Positions 33,231-46,012 of a stretch of 64,000 bases of DNA are shown here, piece after piece. The position numbers and the translations under genes are program-made. The stretch comes from Cephalotus follicularis. Taxonomy: Eukaryota > Streptophyta > Magnoliopsida > Oxalidales > Cephalotaceae. The stretch is taken from the NCBI GenBank assembly GCA_001972305.1, contig BDDD01001809.1, forward strand, positions 266,488 through 330,487, in the 5' to 3' direction. Within the stretch, counting starts at the first letter, position 1, and the number at the start of each line of letters is the position of its first letter. The notes beneath the pieces were generated by a model that had not been told where the DNA came from, did no database searches, and saw only the letters and a program-made list of their open reading frames with translations.

Positions 33231-35351
33231 TTACATTGCGGAAATTATGACATAAAAAGCAAATAAGAAGCAAAAAAAACTAGGGCTCTGGGAGAGATGG
33301 CTCTTGTTCGTCCACCAGCGAAGGAGCTGCAAAGGGTTCCAAAGCTGGAGGCTGAGGAGCATCAAGCTCTGAAGTAGGTGGCAAAGAAGAGGATTCCACA
33401 GCGGGGTCTGAGGGTAGGATGACCACATCCGGGGACCCATTTCCCGGTGCCTTGTCTTCTTCCTGAGCAGGACTATTCTCTTCTTCCAAGGCCATGTCAA
33501 CTTTGTCCTCCTCTGCCTCGATGCCCTCAGGATGAAGGCAAAAGCTTTAGCAGCCGAGCAGCTAACGATGCTGGTTAAAGGAACCTTGGGATGAAGTAAT
33601 GAGACCCAGTTCCGGCAAGCGTAGAAGCCCCGACGGAAGTACTTAAAAACTTCATCACCAAAAGCATCAGAAGCTTTGTAGTCCTCTACGGAGGCCTCCA
33701 TCAGTGATTGGAATTCCTCCGAGGACTTGAACTCTGGCAGAGCCTTCTCCACTGCCTTCTTCATCCGAGCTTCATCTCGGCTCCGGTAACCATGAAATTT
33801 CTCCTCCACAGCTCGCCACAACTTACTGATGCGCAAGAACTCCTTCTCTGCCTGCTTCTTCTCCTCAATGGCCCGCTCCCTCTCCTCAACAATGGACTCC
33901 TGGGCCCTGAGGACTTCTTCCTCTTGAGCCTTGGCCAAGCGAGCGGTCTCTTCGAGCTCTGCTACTTCTCCCCTCAGCTTGTCATTCCTCTCTAGAATGG
34001 CCGAGAAGTTCTCCACCAGTAGCTGAGTATCGTTTAGAGCCTGCCAGAGAAAGACGAGTGTTAGAGGAAAAGCAAAAAGAATGTGTTCGAAAGAAGACAG
34101 AAGAAATCACTTACCCTAAAGTGGCTCCGAAGGAAATTGTGCATCAGCGCCTCATTGGTCCAGTCCTTCCTTGCTTTAATCTCGGTTGAGAAGAAGCACA
34201 GTTGGCTGAGAGCAAGAGGAACCCCAGGAGTGTTCAGGCTCAAACTTGAACTCCCCAAGGATTCCAATTCGTCGATCATACTGTTAACATCCTGAGGAGA
34301 CGGCAACATAATTAGATTTCGTGGGCTAGCACCAAGAGCAATGATGTCCTCGGCTTCTTTTCCCTTTTTTCTTTTCTTGTTCGGAGGGATGGGAAGAGTA
34401 GCCGAGGGGCGTTCTTCTACAGCCCGCTTGCCCGTTTCAGACCTCCTCTCGGCCGTAGCAGTCTTTTCTTTCTACTTTGACCCCTCGGCGGTAGTCTTTT
34501 TCTTCTGCTTGATCCTTTGGCAGAAACTTGCTACTTATTTGCCTTGGTAACCTTCAGAATGTCATCCAAGCTGCGCCGAGATGTCATTGCTACAAAAAGC
34601 CACAAAGATTAAAAGATCAAAAGCATAGCAAAAAATGATAAAAGAATGGAAGAAATATAAGAGTTATAGGTGGAGGAGACGAAGGGTTTATACAGCTCTC
34701 TTCCTTGGCCAAGGGCCGAGCCTCGGGTTTATCCCGAACATCATCATCTCTCTCTCTCACCATCCCGACGAGAACCTCTACCTCCTTATCCAAAGAGAAT
34801 CACCGACCTGGGGACATGCTCAGTCCAACCCGGCGAAGACGGTCCTCCCAGACGGTGTCATTCACCTCATCGGGCTCAAGAGTGGTGAGCCTTGCCAAAT
34901 CGACCTTCTTGGCCAAAGATAGTTCGGACCTCTTGTTGAGATGTTGAATATCCAGTGAGTCCGACCATGGGTAAGGGATGAAATCGGGGAGATTCCTAAT
35001 GAGAAAGTAACGCCCTCTCCAACCCTTGACGGATTTAGTCAGGTTCACCATAAGTTTCGTGGTCAGCCCAGGACGGGACTTGAAGTAGTACTCGTGCTTG
35101 CCGGGCGAGACAGCCAGGATGTGGAACTCTTTGAAGAGTCTGACAGTGGCATCCGTATCAGATTCCAAGCACTTCACCAAAAATCCTATGATGAAGGCCC
35201 ATGATTGCAGTTGGAACAGCGAGGGGTGAATCTTGAAATGCCCGAGGAGCTCAGTGATGAAAGGTGGAAACGGGAACCTTAGACCGTGCTCCAGAGCATC
35301 CAGAAACACCGAAAAAAGCCCAGGCCTGCACTCGGTTACCTCCTTGGGATC
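33231..35351 (-). pseudogene. Element A antisense reading frame, main part
   Basis: On the minus strand, opposite to A's gag-pol, a long coding-like region lies downstream of pol. Reading from 35351 down: a globular segment with FPFPPFITELLGHFKIHPSL, then SWAFIIGFLVKC and KGWRGRYFLIRN, a pattern often labelled 'putative plant transposon protein'. A lysine-rich, NLS-like PNKKRKKGKEAED lies near 34384-34345. A segment at 34309-34115 precedes a candidate 74-bp intron. Then comes a coiled-coil-like stretch with EVAELEETARLAKAQEEE and EERERAIEEKKQAEKEF, ending in an acidic, proline-rich tail near 33495-33280. Antisense frames at this place are known for several Tat elements; their function is unknown. 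Solo LTR J interrupts it. Broken. Confidence 0.75.
34041..34114 (-). other. Candidate 74-bp intron in the antisense frame of A
   Basis: On the minus strand the coding-like sequence ends TTTAGG and is followed by GTAAGTGATTT (near-consensus donor). At the other side TTCTCTGGCAG (pyrimidine-rich acceptor) precedes GCTCTAAACG. Coding character on both sides resumes outside these signals. The size suits a short plant intron. It suggests the antisense frame was transcribed and spliced in its own right. Confidence 0.6.
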
Positions 35352-37759
35352 ATTGGTGTAACACCCTCGAAGGTGGGAGCCTTTACTGGTACAATAACAG
35401 AACTTAAACATAATAGATCATAATACTGAGCTTTATTCAAAACTTAACTTTATTCAAAATGTGATGGTCTAAGACATATCATAACTGAACATAAACTAGA
35501 ATATGTATCTAAAACATAGTCTGATATCTTTACTTAATCAATTTCAAAACCATAATCTGAAAACCTAAACCGAAATCTTAACATCGTTCAATTTACTGGC
35601 CCAAACATGACCATGAAATAACGAAGAGAAAACTGGATCGAATCCTAGGTGATCCTCAGACACAAAGTGGATATCTCTCTCACACATTCCGCTGATGCTC
35701 CTGAAAACCTGCCGTATAGAAACAAAAAGCAGCTGAGCAAACCTCAGTATGGATAAGGAAGGTAAAACAATAAACAGACATTTAAAAGATAAACAATTAT
35801 CTGAACTTTAGAAGAAACAAATAACATGATTAAATATTCTTTATAATGTAAAACAGAATATTTAAATAAAACAGTTATACAGATTTTCACAACTTTCTAA
35901 AAAAAACATAGTATCATAAACATAATTCAAATCTTTATCTAATTTCATAATTCCATAACAGAGAATCTGATGTATACATATATATAAGGTTTGCAAGGGT
36001 TTCGCGAGGCCCACATGCTCTGACTGAAAGACGTGTACGACACTACACAATCAAACCTCTGAATCTGAATTCTGAATCTGAAAAATAACTAGAGTCGACT
36101 CATACGCTTCAAAAGGATCCATACCCTACCCTAAGGATACATATAAAAAGAGACGCTGTAAACCGATAACACCGCCATGGTAAGTGTCATGTCCTCCGTG
36201 CCAAAGGAACATGCCTATGATACCTCATAGGTAGGTTTTTCTCTGTATGTTATTATGCTAAAACATTGTTTTATTCTAAAACATTTCAAAACATACATAT
36301 GTATACTATCTCAAGACATATCTGAAATTATTTAATAAGAATCACCAACATACTTTCAAATAAGACATATCTGAAATCATAATCTTATATGTATCTAAAA
36401 GTTCAACATACTTCCGAGAGTGAAAACCATGTCTAAATAACATATTTTCGATAGTGAAAATCATGCACAGAATATAAAATCAGTAATATTAAACTTAGTA
36501 ATAAAATAGATTTTATTCAAATAAAACTGAATATCTGAGAAATCCATTTCAATAAAATCAAAGAATAGCAGAAAGAAATGAGAAATATCCGTACCTTAGC
36601 TGTTCGAAAACTAAACCTGAATACAGAACAAAAGCAAACAAGGAGTATCCTAATCTCCACCACGGATGATATCAAAACCCTAATCAGATTAATCAAAACA
36701 TTACCATAACGTATGAAACAAAAATATCAAACAGCCAGAGTAAAGCGTCGACATGTAAAAAAAAGCGTCGACATGCATGTCAAAAGCGTTGGTGCTTATC
36801 GTAGGCGTTGACGGTTTTGACACAGCAAAGGCCAAAGATTACTGAACAAAGCATCGACTAACACATAAAATAACACAGTGGAAAGCGTCAACGTTCAAAG
36901 AAAGGCATCGACGGTTTTGACATAATAGTAGATGCTAAAACGCATGCATGGCGCTTTAAATACTGACTTTACACATGAAGGCGTCAACGCTTACTATAGG
37001 TGTCGACGCTTAACGTCGAAACATGAAACTAGTTGCAGAAAATTAGTTGAAAACCATGGCCATAATCTTATTTTTTTCTTAAATACAAATCATAAATGAC
37101 AATTTACAGGTTCTGAAACATGGCTTATAAGTTTAAAAGCATCAGTAGGTACATATATTAATGCATGATCATATACAAAATGCAAGACACATGTATGTAT
37201 AGCAACTTTAGAAAATATTTTTTGGTATAATAACAGTTTGAATAATCATGAACTACAATTCAATTTCTTTGGCATAAATCATAAAATAGTGATATGCAAG
37301 TGATTAAACATGACTCTACGACCACTAGATACCAGTATGACGTTTAAAACGCATGGATGCTTGGACATACAATTGAAAATGGCAGCAGAAATATCCTTTT
37401 AAAACAAGAGAAATAGGTTCTAAACTCCTTGATCAAAAAGAATTTCTAACATGTTTATACACAAACTAAAAGTTAATATAAAAACTATAACATAAAATTA
37501 ACAACTTTCGTTCAGAAGGTACCTTACAAAGATGTCGAAAATAATGCAAGAACAATGTAAGAAAGTGGCTGTTTCAGTTTGTAAGAAATACAGAAAATGG
37601 TTAAAGCTTTTAAAATAAAGGGTCTGATTAATGCACAAATCTGTGTGTTTAATGGTAAAAATCGGTGTGTTAAAAACATACCAAACAAGCCAAAAACGTG
37701 TCAGATACAAAAGGAAACCGGATAGCCATAAGAGGGAAAGAATCTTTCTTTCCAAAAAC

Positions 37760-40405
37760 TATCACGCCCCCGTTTTTCCAAGAAGGAAACATAAAAGGTA
37801 AGGCAATCAACACAACATAATTCAGCTTATGTGATAAAATATAAACAAAAACCTTCAGTAGCAGAAGCAATAACATGAAGTAAGCTGAATTAAAATATGT
37901 ATCACGCATCCCATACTACGTGATACCCACAGAGTTTATATAAAACCCAACATCATTGTCGATCGCCCATAAACGGAGCGTGATGATACAGTACGAAATA
38001 AAATAAACCCACGTTACAATAATCCAGTTTACATAGTCATTGTTCAGTAATCCAGTACATAAAATAAGGGAAACAACTTACTCTTCTCCTTAAGTCTCCT
38101 TGCGTGCTCCATATCAAAACCCACTCCATCAATCTGTTACAGTAGGGGGTTAGCCTTTGTCCTCACTCGGCTAAGTAGAAAAGTTCATGTATACAGTTCA
38201 AGGTCAAGGTAATGCGTATCATGAATGAATGCATAGTGATGCAGTATGACATGTAATTTTCACAGTAATTATATCTTCGTATTTACATATAAAAACATAT
38301 GCATGTTCACAGTACAGGTATAACCCCATAAGGTTATATCAAACACAGGTAGTAAGTATGTCCCCAAAAGGAACCAGACAAGCAGGTCGTCATAACCGTC
38401 GCCACCTCCTGGCCCCAACGTCATGCACTCTTACCCCATCCCCGTTTGCGAACGGCTTGGAGCAAGTCCTCCGCATGTTGCTTAGCATAGCGGCTAAACC
38501 AACAGCAGGTTACTAGCACAGCGGCTGAGTAATCAGTAGGTTACAAACACAGTACAATACAAGTCAAGCAACAAAATATGATCACTTGATCAAAATATAT
38601 TTGTTTAAAATATATCACTCCATTATCAGGTTGTTATAAGTTGTAATACTTAAAACAATACATTTCTCCGTCTTTGGGAATAATCCCCCAATCATTTGAA
38701 AATATAAGTTTATATTTGACAAATATAAATTTTCATGCCCCCAAAATGATTGTAATAATCATGCAAGTTTTCAAGATGGTTAACACATTTAGAAATCAAC
38801 CACAACCAATCACAGTACATTAACAGTTCAGATGCAGGGCAAACATATGCTCAGAATGCACCTAGGGTTGTTGGTAATTAACCTAGACCTATCACCTTCT
38901 CTAAAGGTCCAATTTCTGCTGTAACAGTCGACTGTTTTTCCATAACAGTCGGCTGGATCCTTGAGTCGACTGTTCTTCCCAACAGTCGACTTGTTCATCA
39001 CGAGTAATCAGTAGTCGGCTGTCTTCCTTCGACAGTCGACTGTTCTGGGCAAAAACGAATGCACAGTCGACTGTTCTTACATGACAGTCAGCTGGATCCT
39101 AGAGTCCGTCGACTGTTCTTCCCAACAGTCGACTTGTTCATCACGAGTAATCAGTAGTCGGCTGTCTTCCTTCGACAGTCGACTATTCTGGGCAAAAACG
39201 CATGCACAGTCGACTGTTCTTACATGACAGTCGGCTGGATGATTGAGTAGTCGACTGTTTTACTTAAACAGTCGGCTGTTCTGGGCTGGGCAGTACCAGT
39301 AATTCACTTCTAAATCTATTCAACAAGCAATCGAAACTTATCCACACGTATTCAGACCCCAGTATATCACCAGTAGTCATATCATGGTCTAAAATACAAC
39401 TCAATTCATGCATTATTCTCCGTTTTCATCATAGTTCAAATGAAATCCAAACATGGTATTGCATGAAAACCAATCCAAAACTCCATACAAAATTCAGTGT
39501 GCATGTCAGGTTATTTATTAACAGTAACCACAACATCAATACAGAAATCCACAGCCAAACAACTACACCATTCATTTATAACATCATTACTCTTAAACTC
39601 AAAATGCATGCATAGAATTCTCTACCATTTCCCCTACCTTTGATTTCAAGTTAGAAATCAGAAGTACACCTCTTTGTGTCTCCTTTACAGTATCCTTGAT
39701 CCTCCCAGTAGCTCCAAGAACAGTCCAATAGCTCCAATCCGTGCTCCAAGCTTAATAATGGAGAATCCTCTCAATTTCTCACTATCTTCTCTCTCAATTC
39801 CTCCGGTTCTTTCTTATCAGGTTGCAGGGTGAGAGAGATGAAGGGAAGAGAGCATTTATGCAGTCCCCTCTCCCTCAACCCGTTTTGCATGGCACTAAGG
39901 GCCCTTCTCTCCCATTATCACTTGCATGCACACACACTTGTCACTCTTTCTCTTCCCCTCTGTCCTTGCAGGTCCTGGCGTGGTGGTGCATGCTCAACAC
40001 GTTTTATTGCATGTGATGGCTTCTGAAGATGCTCTTCCCATGTCAGTTTGCATGTGATTTCGCCATTTGTCACAAAAACAGAGCATGAACCAGTCGGCTG
40101 CCCTTCCTTGGCAGTCGGCTGTTCACCTGGAAGTCTGTTGCTAAGTGTCACGACAGTTGGCCAGTCGGCTGGTTCCTCATGCCAGTCGACTGCCCCACAC
40201 CTCAGCCTAACAGTCGGCTGGTATATCGCACCAGTCGGCTGTCCAAGCCAAAATTTCCACAATTATACTTAGAATCACACTTCTAAATGCTCTAAGTTAA
40301 TTTAAATTCAAGATATCAACCAGGAAATTCACCTTTTATTAATTCAAGGTAAAAACTACATCGAGGATTACAATAATACATGAAATCGAATTTCTGGGCG
40401 TTACA
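37760..40405 (-). repeat. 3' LTR of element H
   Basis: A 2646-bp family-1 LTR in reverse orientation, ending TTTCTGGGCGTTACA at 40405. It carries CAGTCGACTG-dialect words in two clusters (about 38925-39290 and 40085-40245). In the first, a 144-bp segment is present twice in tandem (starting about 38964 and 39108). The acceptor-like and leader-like blocks typical of family 1 are recognisable in reverse (for example GGGGGTTAGCCTTTG near 38147). Confidence 0.9.
38964..39251. repeat. 144-bp tandem duplication in H's LTR
   Basis: Two copies of a segment beginning GTCGACTGTTCTTCCCAAC start at about 38964 and 39108 and differ at only a few sites. Each holds five or six CAGTCGACTG-type words. The same two-copy arrangement is seen in the other LTR of H at about 46046-46335, so it predates H's insertion. 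Confidence 0.85.
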
Positions 40406-41213
40406 ATCCCCCCTCCTTCAAAGAAATTCGTCCTCGAATTTACATATACTAAAACAAGTGAGGATAACTCTCCTGAATATCCTCTTCCCGTTCCCAAGTT
40501 GCCTCATCCGGACGATGAAACTAGCATTGAACCTTTCCCATCGGAATGGTTCGGTTCCTCAATACTTGTGTCTTCCGATCCAGGATTCTCACGGGTGACT
40601 CCTCGCAAGAAAGATCATCCCTCACCATAACCGAGTTACAATCCAAGACATGTGATGGGTCTCGGATATAACCTCGTAGCATTGATACGTGGAAGACATC
40701 ATGTACACTCGACAATGTAGGAGGCAAGGCTAGCTGGTAAGCTACCTCCCCAACCCTCTCTAGAATCTCAAAAGGACCAATATAGCGTGGTACTAACTTT
40801 CCCTTCCTCTTGAATCTTTGCACCCCTTTCCACGGAGATACCTTCAAAAACACGTGATCTCCAACACTGAAGGTCAAAGGCCTCCTATTCACACCATCGA
40901 CATAGCTCTTTTGCCGACTCTGCGCTGCTAGCAACTTCTCGTTGATGAACTTGACTTTCTCCGAAGTCTCCTCCACCAAATCCGACCCAAGCAATGGTCA
41001 TTCACCAACCTCGTCCCAACAGATGGGTGACCTACACTTCCTCCCATACAGTGCCTCGTATGGAGCCATACCAATACTCGCGTGATAGCTGTTATTGTAC
41101 GAAAACTCTATCAAAGGAATATGGTCTTCCCATGTCCTAGCAAAATCGATCACACAAGCCCGAAGCATATCCTCGAAGGTTTGGATGGTACGCTCTAATA
41201 GTCCATCTGTTTG
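40406..41213 (-). pseudogene. Element H integrase C-terminal and chromodomain-like remains
   Basis: A polypurine tract (CCCCCCTCCTT on +, 40409-40419) adjoins the LTR. On the minus strand, the integrase core end reads [40 protein letters not shown] and [19 protein letters not shown]. The C-terminal domain follows with [39 protein letters not shown] and SSVHDVFHVSMLRGY. A chromodomain-like end is nearest the LTR. The right edge holds L's duplication GTTTG (41209-41213). Same order and motifs as I. Confidence 0.85.
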
Positions 41214-43150
41214 TGTAACGCCCGAGATTTCCATGTATTATTATTTCACATAGTTTGTACCCTTAAATTGTGGAATTAATAAAAGGATGGTTTTTCTGAA
41301 TTTAGTGATGTTTTCCAATCCTTCTTATTTTGAAGCTTTGGTGTTAAATGTCCAAGGAATGTGTGAAGGGCTAAAACGACGCTGTCTTGGAGGAATGACG
41401 TCGACTCCTTTATGAAACACGTCGATGCCTTTGTGACAGAGTGTTTCACGTAACTGCATGCACATGCACCACGATCCGAACCAAAGACATCGACGTCTTT
41501 GGAAAGACGTCGACGTCTTAAGTTCGAATGTCTTGCATGTTACCTTCTGACAGAAAACGTGCGAGGGGAGAATCGAGATGGGGCTTTTGCAGACGCCTTG
41601 GGGCATGGCTTGGGACGTGTTGGGCATGCACCCTACTCCCTAACCTGCATAACTGAACCCTTGTGGACAAGTGTGTCTTGTGAGGTTACATGCAAGAAAG
41701 ACAAGAAGTATGGGACATGTGTGCTTGCATGGATGGATAGAAGGCAGGGGCACTGTCTGGCATGAAGGAAGGGGAAAAACCAACGCAGTGGCTGCATGCA
41801 GAAGGTGGGTGTGCCCTAGATGTATGTGACCTGCAATAAACACAAAAGAAACAAAGAAGAGTGCATAAAAGACATTCCTCACCCCCCTTACCTTCGGCTA
41901 TTGTTGGGAAAGAACCATACACTTGAAAGAGACGTTGTGACTGTCAAGAAACAGAAAGTAAAGAGAGAAAACACTTCCTCCTTTGACCACCATAGTTGAG
42001 CTTGCTTGGAGCTTGGAAGCTTGGGAGCTAGTGGCTTGCAGCGACGGGAAAAATCTTGGAGCTGCTGTGACCTGTTTGGAAACGAAAAGGGGTGGACTTT
42101 CCTGTTCCTAACGTGGGACAAGAGGTAGGGGAAAGCCATGACTGTATTTCAAGTTAATATCCATGCTTAGTCTATGATTTTGGGTGTATATTATGCATGA
42201 TTCTTGAACTGTTTTTGTTACTGGATTGATGCTATGACATGTTAGATATGTGCTAAGTATCTTCATGTTGGTTTCTTGCCATGATTACCTGTGGTTATGC
42301 ATGTTTATGAAATGTTATGGCTACTGTGTGTTGAGACGCGACGAAGAAGACGACTTCTGTTTAAAAGACGTCGACGCGTATGTTTGGACATCGACGCCTT
42401 TTGCTATCCTGCCTGGGTTTGGGCACGAATCACGTCGATGCCTAAGGTCCCTAGCTTAGTGCATCGACGCCATTATCGGTACGCTGTCGTTTCGAGTTCC
42501 CAGACTTTGAACGTCGACGCGTATGTTTTGACGTAGCCCTGGCCGGGTTACTACTGTACTGTTACTGCTTACGTATATTTCTTATATATGTAACACTGAT
42601 ATTTACAATACTGATAAACCTATATATATTTTCATATATGTATAAACTGGGTTCCACTGTACTGCATCATTTATGCATTCATATCATGACATGCATTGAT
42701 ATTGATTCCGAACTGCTGTTATGCTTTAGCCAAGTGAGGACAACGGCTAACCCCCTACTTTTAAGATTGATGCCGTGGACCTGTGGGACCGACATGAAGG
42801 AGGATCAAGTTGTCATGATCTTGCTTCTGCTTGTACTTTTGCTTTGTCTTAAACCGATGTTGGTTATTGTTCTCGATTGTACTATTGTAATAATCTTGTT
42901 CTTGACAGAATTTTAACTTGTATTGTATTGTTCACGCTCCGTTTTATGGGCGATTAGCTTGACGATTTGTTCTTGAGTAGAGTGTGGTATGGGACACACG
43001 TTACGGTTTACAGCTTATGGTTTGTGCTTCCGCAACTGTTGTGCCTTGTTAAAGGTTTAAGTTTTAATTTTATGGTTCCGCATGAGCTGTATGTTTGTGT
43101 TAATTGTCTTTACCGCTTTAATGCTGCGTTTTTGTAAACGGGGTGTGACA
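41214..43150 (+). mobile_element. Solo LTR L, family 1, inside H's integrase
   Basis: A 1937-bp LTR from TGTAACGCCCGAG to GGGGTGTGACA, with perfect duplication GTTTG at 41209-41213 and 43151-43155. It is in + orientation, opposite to H. It is shorter than other family-1 LTRs but has the same block order: word cluster 1 (about 41395-41525), leader with CTTGCTTGGAGCTTGG, donor-like GAG/GTAGGG at 42124/42125, word cluster 2 (about 42365-42530), acceptor-like TTTTAAG ending at 42765, and the CACGCTCCGTTTTATGGGCG block near 42935. Words mix the GACATCGACGTC and CGTCGACGCC dialects, unlike H and I. Confidence 0.92.
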
Positions 43151-43830
43151 GTTTGAGGGTGAAAAGCAGTACCGAGATGCAATCTCGTTCCGAATGCTGT
43201 CTGAAATCTCTTCCAGAAGTTGGAAGTGAAGATCGAATCCCTATCACAAATGATGCTCACCGGAACACCGTGTAGTCTCAGAATCTCCTTCACATATAAT
43301 CGAGCCAACTTGCTCGCTGAATCAGTGACGTGTATAGGCAAAAAGTGTGCTGATTTGGTGAGTCTATCAACAATAACCCACACGGCATTATGACGATGCC
43401 TAGTCAGTGGAAATCCAGAAACAAAGTCTATTGTGATGTGTTCCCATTTCCACTCTGCCACTGGTAATGATTGCAACAGTCCTGCCGGTCTCTGGTGTTC
43501 GGCCTTGACCCTCTGGCAAGTCAAACACTTCGCGACATATTTTGCAATTTCGCGCTTCATGCCAGGCCACCAGTAAGTCTTCTTCATATCTTGATACATT
43601 TTAGTGCTACCAGGATGAATACTGTACAAAGATTTATGAGCCCCGCGAAGAACCTCATTCTTCAACCCTGGTTCATCTGGAATACACACACGTCCCCGAT
43701 ATCTCAGAATACCATCAGCATGTACTCAAAAATCGGATTCTGAGTCCAGGTTCTCCCGAATTCGTTGCAACTCTAGATCGTGTGGTTGTGCGTCCCTGAT
43801 GTGATCCAGTAACACAGGCTGTACTCGCAT
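43151..43830 (-). pseudogene. Element H integrase N-terminal and core remains
   Basis: On the minus strand: a zinc domain with IHPGSTKMYQDMKKTYWWPG and CLTCQRVK, then core motifs ITIDFVSGFP, VIVDRLTKSAHFLPIH, GVPVSIICDRDSIFTSNFW and TAFHPQT. Solo LTR L then cuts it. RNase H remains lie immediately upstream (higher coordinates). Confidence 0.85.
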
Positions 43831-43831
43831 G

Positions 43832-46012
43832 TCAGCCACAAAGTTCCCCGGTGATTGACCACTCTTGGAAGTCTTCTAACATCTTCCATTGCGACACCAA
43901 CATACTGGCAACCATAGCCTTGTGGCTCAAGGGATCAGCAACTACATTCGCTTTTCCCGGATGATACTGTATACTACGGTCATAGTCATTAAAGAACTCA
44001 ACCCATCGCCGTTGTCTCATGTTTAGTGTATCATGACAGAAAAGATACCTAAAACTCTTGTGGTCAGTGAAAATCTCAAATTGTGCCCCATATAGATAAT
44101 GTCTCGATTTTTGAAGAGCAAAGATAATCGCGGCCAATTCAAGATCGTTAGTCGGGTAGTTCTCCTCGTACGGCTTTAGCTTCCACGAAGCGTAAGCGAT
44201 CCCTCTGCCTCGTTGCATCAACACGCAACCCAATCCCTTACCCGAAGCATCACTGTAGACTGCGAAGCCCTCATTACCCTCGGGTAATGCCAAGATAGGA
44301 GAGTAAACCAACCGATCCTTCAGTTCACGGGAACTAGCTTCACAATCTTCATCCCAGACAAACAAGGTCTTCTTCTGGGTCAGTCTAGTCAAGGGCTCGG
44401 CTATCCTTGAAAACTTCTGGATAAACCTTCTGTAATACCCCGCCAAGCCAAGAAAACTGCGTACCTCTGTCACGTTCTTCGGCTGTGGCCAATCTCGTAC
44501 CTCCTCTGTCTTCGATGGATCCACCGCCAAACCCTCTCCAGATACAATGTGACCAAGGAAGATCACACGGTCAAGCCAAAATTCACACTTACTGAATTTG
44601 GCGTACAACTGCTGCTCTCGAAGAATCTGCAAAACCAACCTCAGATGGCAAGCATGCTCCTCCTCACTCCTTGAGTATACTAGTACGTCGTCAATAAACA
44701 CGACGACGAAATGATCCAGGTACGGTCGAAACACATCGTTCATCAATGACATGAACGCAGCCGGTGCATTGGTAACACCAAAAGGTATCACGAGGAACTC
44801 GAAGTGACCATACCTTGTCCGGAAAGCAGTCTTCTCAATATCTCCTTCCCTCACCCTCAATTGGTGATAGCCTGACCTCAAATCAAGTTTCGGGAATACT
44901 CTCGCTCCTTGTAACTGATCAAACAAATCCTCGATATGGGGTAAAGGATACTTGTTCTTGATAGTTGCCTTGTTCAGCATTCTGTAGTCGATGCAGAGCC
45001 TCATCGACCCATCCTTTTTCTTGACAAATAGTACAAGTGCACCCCACGGAGAAACACTGGGTTGAATAAAACCCTTATCGATCAGATCCTGTAACTGCAA
45101 TTTCAGTTCCCTCAATTCTGCAGGAGCCATTCTATAGGGTGATTTAGAAATAGGAGCTGTACCTAGTATAAGATCAATAACAAACTCCATATTCCTTCTC
45201 GGTGGCAAAGATCCCAAGTCATCGGGAAATACATCTGGAAATTCACACACCACTGGGATCTCCTCCAGGCTCAAACCCTTCTCTTTCCTCCGGTCAATTA
45301 CGTAAGCGAGATATCCTTCGCATCCCTTCTCTAGATACTTCGATGCACGAATGAAGGATATAATCGGTGTAGAGAACCCCTTGTCTCCCTTAAACTGGAA
45401 AACAGTACCATCGGGCAGACGAAAATCAACCGTCTTGTTGTAGCAGTCCATGTAAGCATGATGTGCAGACAACCAATCCATCCCCAAAATAACATCAAAG
45501 TCGCGGATGGGCAATACTATCAAATCTGCATACAAGGAAATGCCTGACATAGACATCTCACAACTCCTATATACGGTATATGTATACATGGAAACTCCAG
45601 CAGGTGTGCTCACATCCAAGGTATATGGCATACAGACGGGTGTTACATCTAAGTATGACGCGAATTGTGAAAAAATAAAAGAATGTGATGCTCCAGGGTC
45701 CATCAACACTCTAGCAGAAAAAACATAAATATACAGTGTACCTCCAATGACCGAGGTAGACTCTGGAACCTCTTTCTTTGAAAGGGTAAAAACTCTACCT
45801 TTCGCAATGCCCTTGCCGGTGTCCCTTCGCTGTGAAGGCCCCGCTACGGCCCCGCTGCTACTAGCTGGTCCAGTAGGTGCTGTAGCCTGACTCTTCGTGC
45901 AATCTCTCACAGAATGGCCAGATGCCCCACACCTCAAACACAATCCGTTCATCCTCCAGCAATCTTTCTATAAGGGGCCTTTACGACCACAGTGATAACA
46001 AGCTCCAGTTTT
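43832..46012 (-). pseudogene. Element H partial gag, protease, reverse transcriptase and RNase H remains
   Basis: On the minus strand from about 46010: two zinc knuckles (first CYHCGRKG near 45990, second [14 protein letters not shown] near 45935), then the protease region with [16 protein letters not shown] and [14 protein letters not shown]. Reverse transcriptase follows with [69 protein letters not shown] and the catalytic [13 protein letters not shown]. RNase H reads [38 protein letters not shown] and [14 protein letters not shown]. One frame stays open from 45952 to 43832 (706 codons), the longest coding remnant here. The order and motifs are Tekay/Del-like. Confidence 0.88.

Noticed and set aside
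38925-39290. CRISPR-like array of short repeats
   Set aside because: The words are palindromic, degenerate and irregularly spaced, with a 144-bp duplication. The setting is a plant LTR with no cas genes.
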